A stretch of DNA of 64,000 bases, from positions 29,281,547 to 29,345,546 of the forward strand of contig NC_090182.1 in the NCBI RefSeq assembly GCF_024679245.1, given 5' to 3'. Positions 53,659 through 64,000 of the stretch are shown piece after piece; the stretch's first letter is position 1; every line of letters starts with the position of its first letter. Both the position numbers and the translations under genes were made by a program. The notes below the pieces were generated by a model that was not told the origin of the DNA, searched no databases, and worked only from the letters and a program-made list of their open reading frames with translations. Source of the stretch: Pseudorasbora parva. Taxonomy: Eukaryota; Chordata; Actinopteri; Cypriniformes; Gobionidae.

Positions 53659-54142
53659 CAACATTGGCGTGACTACTTGTATTAAGTGTGTATTTGCATT
53701 ACCTGTAGATTTCAAACCTGTCCAATCTTTTGCTTTTTACTACAGATGAATCTCCAGTTGTAACTGATGGTTGTTGTTTGGACCTTTCTGGATTACAGTC
53801 TGCCATCAAAATGATATGTTTATTTATCCCAGCTGTGAGAAAAGGCTATAAATGATCCGCCACCTGGAGCATCCTCTCATGCAATATAGCCTACCCAGGA
53901 CTGCTTCTTCATGTATACAGATGTGGCGCAAAGACATGCTCGAATTTTTCACATAAATCCACCAGTACAACTCAAATTATAATCCATTATTACAAGATTA
54001 CTGTTGTGAATTGGGCTAAGGTAAGGAGATAGTTTTGAACACTCTGGTTAACTTGATCAGATTAATTTGGGATCATTTTTAGGTTTGAACAAGGAGCTTT
54101 AAATATATATTTAAAGCTGCTTGTCCAATATATTATATAGCA

Positions 54143-54186
<44 letters not shown>

Positions 54187-57140
54187 TAAAAACAATATTA
54201 CTGTTTTTACTATATTGTTGATCAAATAAATGGAGCATTGGCGAGCATAAGAGACTTCCTTCAAAAATGCTTTCGTCCCCAAACTTTTGAACTTCAATGC
54301 ATTTTGTGTTATAAGATCATAATACATGTCACAAGTACATCTGGCTTTTAATGTGATGAAGTAAGATCCGTTTGTGAAACAGTAATGGTTTTAGAGCTTT
54401 TGAATACTTTCTTTTAAGGATTTTTTTAAGTTAAAACAGAACAAAAAACACTGGCTTGGACTAAACACATACACATACACAAAAACACACACACAAAGAC
54501 AAAAAAAATAAAATAAATAAAAATAAAAAACTTTGTCCAGTATACAAAGTGCAACAGTCAAGGTGCCCAGAAGTAATGCGCAGCTTGACCTTCAGAGAAG
54601 TCACTGGAGGCTGGCTGAATGGGCAACTTTTCCAAATGTCCAAGAAATAGTTTTAGAGCTTGAATAGAGTCTCCTCAATCACAGACAGCAAATCAAATCA
54701 ATTCAACAATAGTTAGAACGTTATAATTTAAGTTAGAACGTCATAAGTTAGAACATCATAATTCTTATCATGTGAAAAGCTATACATCCTAAACAAGCTA
54801 ACAGAATCATTCGAACACCTATAGCGTGTAAAAACATACTACTACAACTTACAAAGCAGCATTTTAACTGCGTGACCACACTTATTGAATAAAAGAAGCA
54901 AACATCACAGCTGACCAGACTAAGTTCCCTAAGTGCACCTTTTAACATGCAAAACTCATTTTAAGAGCTGCTGAAAAAGCCGTCCCGCAGAGCAAGCCGT
55001 TGTTTCTTGTTAGGCTTGCAAGCGAGTCATTGCGGCGACCAAATCCTGACACGCATCACATCCAATCACATTACTGGCCCGTGACAGGCTGAATAATGAA
55101 TGAAAAGACATTCCACGGTCTGACCCAGATGGATGTGTTTTCCTTACCCAAAAAAGGCTTAACGAGACTAGAAACGGGTTAGCGCAATGACCAATTTAAT
55201 AGGTAAAACACAATCAACATACATGCCAAAAACAGAAAGGAATCGAAATGACTTTTAAACCATGAGGAACGACATTACGATGAGGTAGAATGATCTCGAT
55301 TTTGCAAAAGCATTTGTAAGGCCATGATGAATGAGTAATCAGCAGAGTACGCAGGGCGCCTGAGCCACCACATGCAGTCACCACCCGGTAATAACAGTCT
55401 AATGATGCATTTTTGCAATCTGCTGCCCACTCAGGTTAGTAAACATTACTCACAGTGCAAAAGCTCATCACACACCAATGCAAGCACACAGATGGAGTTG
55501 GCCGCAGAGATGCGCAGAGGACTGTGATTTGCCTCTCATAAATACAGGTTCATAAACAAAAACAGATTTAAAGGGCACAGCGGAGACAAACACACAAGCG
55601 TATGCACACGAGCACCTGAAGAGCGATCAAGACCCAGGTATATTGTTGGTTGATGTAGTGTGACAAGAGAATTGGTTGTGCTGTGAACGGGGCTAAGGTT
55701 AACATTCCTCCTCTGCATTTAAAGAGCCAGTGTAAAACGCAACTAAAATGGAGGCCTGGGACAGACGAGGTGAACATTCATCATGGCATACAGCCACACT
55801 CACCGATCCGCTTATACACGCGCTCGAACTTACCTCTCCCTCGCTCGCATTCCAATGCCTTCTGCCAGGCCAATACATCACTGCGCTCCGAAACCAAATG
55901 AGGCAATCGCTCAAAATTATTTGCATATAAACTAATGAAACATTGCAAAGTTAAACTCTCTTGAATGTTAATTACAAACGTAATGCACAATTTGCTGATT
56001 AATGTTTCATTGCATCTTGTAGGGAGGGACGGTGGGACTTGGGGAACAGCACTGCGGCTGTACGCTAAACAGAGGAAGGTGTTTACGCACCAGCTCAACA
56101 TGTATTGCTTAAATATGGAAAGAACGATTTATTTTTTTCTTTTTGCGTATAGAAAGGATTATGTGTGCTAATGGCCTCTGACATCTAAGTTTGTCATCAT
56201 GATTCCTGATAACTGGTAATATGATAACCCTCACATGAATAAACATTTCTAATTCCATGCGGGATGCTAATTAAAATGTATTCTTAAACATTTATGGGCA
56301 TGAACAAAGAGCTCATTGGCTGTTGGCACATAATGATAATTTACATAAGAGGATCATCTGGCACTGCTGTATGTAGAGGAGAAAGCAGCATTGACATCAA
56401 TAATGCATGATCAATCTATTCATCCTTATTAATTATTCATGCTCTCAAAACTAGACAGGAATGCAAGGTGTGAAATGTATAAATATATCATGTTTTTGGG
56501 GTTTTATTGGGGGGCCAAACAGACTTTTTCTTCATTCTATTTTCAATACTCAACCCAGGATTCTAAAGCATGTCGTAATCATTTTAGCAGGTGGCTGGAA
56601 TATCCAATATCCAATATCGTTACATGATTATCTCTAATCTTTTTTTTTTTTTTTTTTTTTTTTCTGGTCTGAGAGAATTTGCATAGATAAGGTGTCTCAA
56701 GGCAGATAATCTCCCAAGTTACCTTGTACAAATGAAATTACCATTTGTTGTATTAGGGATTTTGGCTAGTCAATGTTCTGAGTACAACATTTCTTCCATA
56801 CAATCATCAATGAACAACTGGTGTGTACACAAAATGATGCTCAATAGACTATATTTTACATATAATTAATTTGGTTTCTAGTGTCAACAGACGCACAGCA
56901 CCAGAATAATAAAGCGAGCTGTTCAGAATAGTTGCTGCTGAACAAAAGGTTTTGCCAGAATACAACACAGTGCGTGCACCTAAAATTGCAAAAGTCATGA
57001 ATGGAGCTTGGTATCCAATACACCCATATTCATTAAAATAAATGAACAAAAATAATTTAAAGAATCGATTAAAAAAATTAAAAATTCAACAGAATGCTAC
57101 TATACTTCAACCTCGATTTTCAACCTGCTTGAAACATTGG
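53659..57140. other. unassigned DNA, candidate conserved noncoding segments
   Basis: A (TA)n run at 54,150-54,181 and a 23-base poly(T) at 56,639-56,663 are the only simple repeats. No gene is recognised; frames at 55,568-56,101 overlap on both strands and have no domain. Segments 54,960-55,140 and 56,210-56,460 are non-repetitive, with homeodomain-type ATTA and TAAT words, and could be enhancers. Confidence 0.35.
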
Positions 57141-57476
57141 TTAAAGGTCCCATTGCATGAAATGTTAATTTTATGAGGTTTTTCAACGTTCCCCTAGCCT
57201 GAATATTGTCCCCAAGTGACTAGACATTTTGATCGGTGTAAACCGAGTTCTGTCTGTCTTTCTCTGCCTTTGAGAAAATGAGAGATCGGACAAGCTGATC
57301 TTGAATTCTCCTGTTATGATGTCATACCAGGAAAGGTTTCCTTCCCATCCTCTGCCTTGCCTTGCCCAGAGAATTAGTAGAGAATGGATTCAGTTTATCA
57401 GTCGTGATGTCAGCACAGGCTTTACCATATGGATTTAACAGCACCGCCACAAACAGTAAGTAACAGTGTTCATTAA

Positions 57477-57945
57477 AGGAAACCCTCCAGCGGTTTTAGA
57501 AATAAGGCACATATTGACTTGGGACTATACTTCTTGGGCGCAGAGATATCACGCAACACAATGCGATCGCTCAAAAGCCAAAGGACATGAGGAAGAGAGC
57601 TGTGATATCTCTGTACCCAAGTAGCAGTGCTTCACCTGTGCCTCCCCATAATATAGTCAATATCTAGGAAATCGCCTAGTCTTAATCTGCATCGCTATTT
57701 GTACTCGTTGTGAATACGCAGGCCACAAAAAGTAGTTATGTGTTTTTTTGTTTTGTTTTTTGGATCACCTTTACTCGGGACATGCAAGCTGGCAACGTAG
57801 GATTCCATTCATTATGCTAAGCTAAGCTAGCGGCGACCCTGCTAAACTGAAACAATGCACTAAGACAAAAATGAATTTGCCCACATATCTAAATGTAGGA
57901 AAGAAGTTGAATAAACCCTATTTCTAAAAACGGTGGAGTGTTCCT
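57477..57945. mobile_element. nested TTAA element (469 bp)
   Basis: TTAA on both sides (57,473-57,476 and 57,946-57,949). Ends AGGAAACCCTCCAGCGGTTTTAGAAATA and, on the minus strand, AGGAACACTCCACCGTTTTTAGAAATA. No coding potential. Confidence 0.88.
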
Positions 57946-58437
57946 TTAATGCCTGATCTGGGATCAGTGATTTCTGATGTGTAGCTAAACATTCAAGTTC
58001 ACACAAACTTTCTTTCTAAGTCATTTAATACTGTCAGTCCCGCCGCTGGCCGTCTTGATGCATCAGTGAATCAAGCCAGTGACTAAAACCATCAACTTCA
58101 CATAATTTCTGTTAGCAGCATGAAACAAATCTGTTATTTAAATGATTAAACTACAGGGAGTGCTAAAATAACACTCTCTATAATATTCAGATCTGTCAAT
58201 CACATGCACGTATATCTGAAGTGTACTCTTGTCCAAACTGCCGTTATAAGGAATTACGCTGTTATGCTCAACAGAAGCTCTTACTGTATTCATGTCGATG
58301 TCGTGTTTGTTTTTAGTTTTGGCGAAAGCATTTTGTGAGAGAAATAACTTGCAATGTTCATATAAAAAGGGTCGGCATGACTGGGAAGCTGGTGTTTGTT
58401 CAGAGCTCTCAGATACAAACAAAATAAACTCGTGCTC

Positions 58438-59686
58438 TAGAGGTTAGATCAGGCTCAAAAAATCAAGCCCGACCCTCCCCGAGCCTGTGCACGTTTTGTC
58501 CGAGCCAGGCCCGACCATTTTTCAAAACGTGGACGTTTTGACGAGAACGAGCCTGTATAAGCAAAGCGCAGCAAAACGGACTGGTGAGACTCATGTTAAA
58601 ACTAACATTGATAAACTTAAATGAGTTGATAACATCGTTGTTTTCTCCACAGCGACTGTACAGCCGAATCAAATTTTGTTGCAATATTTTCCTGTTTAAC
58701 ACTTTGAAACAATCGTCATTGTAAAAGCGCTATATAAATAAAGATGACTTGACTCAATAATCCGCAGGCGCGCACGCTCATGAACCGCTCACCGGTAAAC
58801 TGATGTTTGCTCAAATCCAGCTCAGACATTTATCTGTAGCTTACTTTGTTGTAGCCATTAAACAATGTGTTTTTCCTTCATATTAATGTTTAAGTATTAT
58901 AATATTATTTTTACATTTCATCTGATTATGATAATTGAAAAGATGCGAGTGGGTCAGAAATGATTTTGGTGGTTATATGTTTAGTTTAATGTTGTAGACA
59001 GCATTTCTTTCGTTTTGTTTAAATTGTATCTTAATTTTAAAAAAGGTTTCTTAGGCCAATTGCCTGGAATTTAATAAATAAAAAGCAAATAGCAGACTAT
59101 AATCGTGACATGAATTTGTGGGAGTGATCGCTTTCATTGCTCATGCACTGGAGCGTGCGTCTCAATAAATAAACCGAAACTCAGCAGGCTACTTGCCTCA
59201 CAGACATGAGAAATATCGAAATGGAAAGCTTGAAATGTCCACTTTTAAATGAAACGATTCAAAGATATTTAATTTAGCAAAGTGCAGTGTTCACGCGAGC
59301 AGTTCTTGACACAGAGTGTTTCTATTTAGAATGGTGCGCTCCATCTCTACACGAGTTGTGAGTTTAACGCGCATTTTTACACTAATCCTGACTTGTGCAA
59401 CTTTGTAGCCTACACATTGGTTTCTTAGTTGTTGTATTAGTTCTTACTTTGCTAAAAAATATATATATAATTTCTGATTATAGCATAGCTTTCTGCCCAC
59501 CCAATTAGACTAGTAAAGTAGGCTAATGATTAAAAAAACACACACAAAAAAAAAAAAAAATGCTTGATCAAGGGCCCGGCCCTACCTGGCCCGAGGATAA
59601 TGCCGGGAAATCTCAGCCCGACCCGGCCCGTGGGTCAGTTCGGGTCAGGTTCAGGCTCGAGGCTCGGGCAGAGAATCTAAACTCTA
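58438..59686. mobile_element. hAT-like element with GGCCCGACCC-rich ends (1,249 bp)
   Basis: Left start TAGAGGTTAGATC and, on the minus strand, TAGAGTTTAGATTC. Flanks TCGTGCTC (58,430-58,437) and TTGTGCTC (59,687-59,694) match at 7 of 8 bases. Both ends are unusually rich in GCCCGA/CCCGGCC words (58,466-58,520 and 59,572-59,660), in contrast with the AT-rich interior. An L2-type tail is embedded at about 58,660-58,757. No transposase seen. Confidence 0.7.
58660..58757 (+). mobile_element. L2-type LINE or SINE 3' tail fragment
   Basis: AACACTTTGAAACAATCGTC followed by GTAAAAGCGCTATATAAATAAAGATGAC is the same tail type as at 9,322 (minus) and, in shorter form, in the SINE3 at 2,960. The body upstream is not recognisable. 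Confidence 0.65.
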
Positions 59687-59904
59687 TTGTGCTCACAGCG
59701 CTCTCAACAACTCAGGACAATAACACTCAGCAATCTTTCCCCAGCTCTCCGTCTCTCTCTGGGCTGGCAATGAAACACTTTGAAATACTCATTTCAAATG
59801 CAAAGTTGTCATCCAATCACAGCAGTGGGTGTTTTCACTGAAGTCTCACAGCAGACATTTCCCTTGAATCGGGAAACAAAAAATCAATGTCACGGGACCT
59901 TTAC

Positions 59905-60396
59905 ACTTTCTTAAAAATGTGTGCATTTGTCATATTTAAGTAAATGAATGTTCTTGCATAGTTTGGACATGTGTTTGGAACATCTGTTGCTGGATGTGTT
60001 TGGCTGTACAAATTGTGTTATGACTTGTGTTAGAGTAAACTTTTAATGCAATTTGTCAGAAATTATCAATCAAGGGTCAGGCAAAAAAATGAAAAACTTA
60101 TTAAGGCAATCTTATTAAACAGTAAAATATGAAATAGTGTATATTAATTAAAAAAAATGTCAAATTATGTTTTTGGTTGTTAGGTTTTGTTTTTAAGATC
60201 TTAATTATTAAACTAAACAGCACTGAAAAGAAGTAAGAGGAAACAATTTCACCCTCACAAAGGTTCGAGAATCAGACACATAAAGGCAGAGGAAGTACAA
60301 ACAGCAATAAAATACTACTTACACTATGCACAAAATAACATTAGATACTATTTATCTAACTCGTAGGGACTATTCGGTGGCGTGATTGATGATGCG
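59905..60396. other. unassigned AT-rich DNA
   Basis: Nothing recognised. Confidence 0.35.
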
Positions 60397-60545
60397 TGCC
60401 ACACCAGTCTCGGTTTTCTCGCAGATCGGGAGCTTCAGAAGCGACAACAATGAAGGACGAGAGAGGGCCCAGTCTGGACTTTACATAGTGTTTTGTTTAT
60501 GTTTTATGTGTTTGCGCTTTTACTTTCTTTTTGTGCTACAAATAA
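60397..60545 (+). mobile_element. LTR-like fragment, relative of 17,655
   Basis: ACACCAGTCTCG, then GAGAGGGCCCAGTCTGGACTTTACATAGTGTTTTG line up with 17,687-17,800, then the match fades at TGTGTTTGCGC; AAATAAAC follows at about 60,540. It lacks the duplicated hairpins. Confidence 0.45.
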
Positions 60546-63500
60546 ACAGAATTAGAGATGGTGTTACAGTATATTTTGAGCATGTTTGGAAATCATTAGC
60601 ATTATCCTCAAGCAGAAACAAAGGTATGAGTGGATTTTATACAGCACATACAGTATGTTGAGAATAAGAATGGGCTGTGTTCTTATTCTGTGTACTAGAA
60701 GTGTGTGTAATGCATTCATGTGTTCCTCTGCTTGACTGACTAACTGACTGATGGATTGATTGGCAGTGGCAGGCCTGACTTATTCATGTGGGGCTAGAGG
60801 CAGGTTGTCAGCCTGGTTCATTGGGGTTCTGGGAGTGTGCCGGTCTTACGTCTGGCCCTGGAGAGAAGGGGGCAGCGCGAGCAATGGTCTGGCCCAGTCA
60901 GGCATAGCCGAGCAGTGGGAGACTGCAGCTGTTCTCCCTTGGTGTTGACCACTTTTTATCCCACTGCCTGCTCTGGACCCTGACAGACCGGACACACTCA
61001 GCTACGCCTGGCTGCATGAAACCCTTTCCCAGCACAATACAAAACTGCTCACACAAACACACATCATCACACACACATCATCACACACACATGCAAAGCC
61101 ACAGAAGAAAGGAAAACATTTCTGAATTTGTATGAGGGACACTCTACTCAGGTTTGAACCAGAGTTCCTCTTCTCATCACTCCCACAGTTGTCTTTTCCA
61201 TTTGGTTTCAAACCAACTGTGAAAACATCGACAGCTGGTTATCATTGTAACAAAGTAATGAGAAGCACCGTTTAATTCTTCATTTTATCACACTTGGGAC
61301 ACCTTAAAGTCTTGTACAAGACCGAAAAGTGTTCATGAAGTGTGCCATTTGGGCCAGGGCCTTAGACTCAATGGCTAGTGCATACCCATTATGCACTGCA
61401 ATGGTCATGCTGAATGAATACCTGCATCTTGGCAGAAGATGGTGTCTGCAGCTGAATCATCCATTCATTTTCTAAACCACTTGTCCAATGTGGGTAAAGC
61501 GTAATATTATACAGGTAAATATTCCTTTTTAAATTGATTATTACATTGTTTAAATGAATGATTTTACATAGTTTCCATGACTGGAGCTACCAGTTAAGCT
61601 TCAAATGATTATTAAAAAGGAAACACAAACTATGCAAATGCAGCAGCCCATCCGACATACTCAGTGTCCAAATTCGCTTACTCCTTCAAATGGACTATAT
61701 TAGGTGACTAATGTAGCGAATAGTGAATGAGGATATAGGAGGCGATTTCAAAAACAACTTCAAGATCACTTGAAAATCACACGCAGATGTGTCAAAGAGG
61801 TTGGAAGTAAACTTTGCAGGACAGTGGGTCTTCATAGGCATGGTTGAAGACATATTCTTCTATATGACAGTATGCAACTAATAAAGGTATAGATAGATTT
61901 GGAGGGGTGGGGTGACGTTGCCGGTAAGAATCGCGTCCCGGTGGGGGGTGGGGGTATCGTAGATTGCCGGTAAGAATCACATTCCGTACAGGATTCTGTT
62001 CCGGCCAGGATCGTGTTCGCGGGGGCACTGCAACACGTTTGAAAAGGCACGTTCACTTTCAAAGGGGCAGGCTCAAGACGAGACGAGAGGATATATCGCA
62101 TCTAGTCTAAAAACAGGTTTGGTGCTTATAGGGGTTTGGAAAGATCTTGCAGTACATTTAAACAGGAAAATATAGCGATTTGGAACCAAAGATTAATGGA
62201 GCAGTTGAATAGGTTCAGTACACAGAAAAATGGCATGACAAACTCATTTTTTAAAATTTGGCGTTTATCGCATTTTGGAAAAGAACTATTCATATTAATA
62301 TAACATTAAATATACCAGATTTCTACCACAATACCATGGTTACAGTCACTGTTACTAAAGTAAATCCATGGTAAATGTTGGTGATTTTTAGATTTAAAAG
62401 TCTTCTAGCAGGTACTGTAGAAATATCACAATATGCTATTGTTTCCTGTACTGTATTTTACAGTGGTTACACTTGCGAAAATGGACAGATTTACCCAGTG
62501 TTATGATAGGTCTTTGGGAACTGTCAAAGGACCAAACCAACATAATGTATGTGCGACAACAAGAAGAATAAGAAAAACACATGAAAGAACTCGGTGAGGA
62601 AAAATGCTGTAATGGCACAGGATGAAAGTTGGAGGAAAGGGAAGTGCTGTCATCACAGAGACAAACTGAGATGTAATTAATAAAATACTGTTAGCGCCAC
62701 CCTCCATTTCCCATTTCATGGCAGCAACAAGAGGGAGAGACACTTAGCTCCACACTGCTGCCTTCATAATCTATTCCCTCTGATTGTCCCTGATTCCCTC
62801 TCTCTTTTTCCCCTCCGACGCTCGGCATGTCATCGCTAACAAGCTCAACCAGCCACCAATACATCAACTGCTTCTCTTTGTCAGGCCGGCCACTTGGCCA
62901 CATCACACGCAATTACGCCACTTTGCACAAGGCCCATTTTGCATAAAAGATATACATCACAAGCCGTTCTCCCCACGGTTCTTGATTCTCTTTGAGAAAT
63001 ATGAGCCGAGATCTGATGCAAGGAGTTTTGGTTAGAAGGGCATAAAGGTATCTCCTTTTTATGATCACATATTTTTGATGCGTGTGAATTTCCATTTGTC
63101 TGGTATGCGTTTAAGTTTGTGTTCAAAGACAAAGGTGAAGAATGTGTCTGAGATAACAAGCGTGAGGAAAATACATTGCATACATTGTGAATATCCGATA
63201 GTGGCAAGGCATCGCATTTCCGTCTGCTTTTCAAAGGATGCAATGAATATTTAAATATGCATAGAACTGACAGGCTAACTTATAAAGAATCTGAATGAAT
63301 AAGAGCCGGCTCCTTTGTTGCAAACTTTTCCTGATACTGCCATGCAACTCTCAAGAAATAAGGGGAAGGATGTGAAGAAATGGAGCAGGAAGCAGATGGT
63401 TTGGAATTAAAGAATTAGTCAGACAAAGAATCTGACAGGAAATCAAATTCATGGGTTAAAAGAAAAGATGGGACACAGTGGCAGAGAAACTTCTGTAGCA

Positions 63501-64000
63501 TGATTTCAAGCAGATCCTACATGCCTCGGTCCACTCCATTTAACCGGTGAGATGCTGAATGAGCTACAACAGTCCATGGGTTTGTTTGCTGCTTGTTTTT
63601 TCCGCTCAATGGCCTCTTTGAAGTGCGCAGCCCCAAGATGAAGCAGCTCATATTCACTTATTTTCAAATGGCAAATATTTACCACAGTGATTTAAGGGCT
63701 GTGAACAGACCATTTATTTGTAAGATTTGTGTGTGGTTGGTTTGTGTGTAGATGGATACCGCATGCAGCCCGTATATTGCCTCATCCAGGTTTATGCCTT
63801 TCCAAGCTTTCTCCATGGGACTTGTTTTCTTTTAGCTACAATAGGAGTTGGAGTCATTGAATGTGATAATACAAAAAGACAGTGTACCCAAAAAAAAAAA
63901 AAAAAAACAAGCAAAACATCAGTAGAAATAACAAATAGAAAATCCAGGATACGTTGGAATATTCCATATCTCAAAGCACCGGAATGGTTGATAATCGCTT
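60546..64000. other. unassigned DNA to the window end
   Basis: No gene recognised. 61,040-61,090 has ACACATCATC repeats; 61,905-62,030 is GC-rich with imperfect GCCGGTAAGAATC units; a poly(A) of about 17 bases lies at 63,891-63,907. The segments 62,690-63,060 and 63,230-63,450 look non-repetitive and may include conserved noncoding DNA; frames there have no known domain. Confidence 0.35.

Larger units (their letters stand above)
57145..59900. mobile_element. TTAA-type element (AGGTCCC ends) with nested insertions
   Basis: Left end AGGTCCCATTGCATG after TTAA (57,141-57,144); right end on the minus strand AGGTCCCGTGACATTG next to TTAC (59,901-59,904), a decayed TTAA. The ends share the AGGTCCC start of the 1,686-2,190 element. 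About 2.76 kb, of which 469 bp and 1,249 bp are the two insertions listed separately. Confidence 0.6.

Overview
This window reads as intergenic or intronic DNA of a teleost fish, most likely a cyprinid (carp, goldfish or zebrafish relatives). The evidence is the repeat content: long CA, GA, TATG, AAT and GAAA microsatellites, a 5S-rRNA-derived SINE3, L2-type LINE tails, Tc1 transposase remnants, BEL/Pao and other LTR pieces, and many short DNA transposons with TTAA, TA, TTA or 8-bp target-site duplications. These repeat types are familiar from carp and zebrafish genomes. I found no conserved host gene with confidence. Everything here comes from reading the sequence; no database was searched.

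Layout. 0-9.3 kb: microsatellites, a TTAA element (1.7-2.2 kb), a short inverted-repeat element (2.3 kb), a full SINE3 (2.96-3.54 kb, minus), a GTTGTAGT-ended element (4.7-5.6 kb) and a solo LTR (7.74-8.21 kb, minus). 9.3-18 kb: L2-like LINE 3' end (minus), two copies of a repeat carrying a RecQ-like helicase fragment (13.4-13.9 and 17.4-17.6 kb), a clean 1,137-bp hAT-like element with an 8-bp duplication (14.13-15.26 kb), and an LTR-like piece with two covarying hairpins (17.66-17.99 kb). 19-28.7 kb: nested TTAA elements, a 1,510-bp Kolobok-like element with a THAP-domain exon at one end and an opposing P2X7-ballast-like exon at the other (22.18-23.69 kb), tRNA-like heads (24.6-24.9 kb), a Tc1 transposase remnant (25.6-26.0 kb) and a truncated TTAA foldback element (28.1-28.7 kb).

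31-49.4 kb is the most interesting part. A minus-strand BEL/Pao retrotransposon (33.5-36.0 and 48.7-49.3 kb) is split within gag by a TIR element with an 8-bp duplication (36,003-48,677). That element holds a Harbinger-like MITE and an 11.2-kb element with CACTGAAAAAA ends and TA duplications (36,925-48,093), which in turn holds a related 6.0-kb element with CACTGTAAAAA ends (41,349-47,379). Each TA element carries its own promoter-like first exon, a tiny second exon and homologous coding exons of a fish multicopy gene resembling the C-terminal half of SAMD3-like proteins. The inner copy keeps an open four-exon 3' part with a stop codon and poly(A) signal. The outer copy is broken by later insertions. 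Tc1, palindromic and TTAA elements were inserted later still, giving about six layers.

49.4-64 kb: a GAAA microsatellite, a Harbinger-like element inside an older TTAA repeat (51.7-53.7 kb), nested TTAA and hAT-like elements (57.1-59.9 kb), a second LTR-like fragment (60.4 kb), and otherwise unassigned AT-rich DNA that may include conserved noncoding elements.
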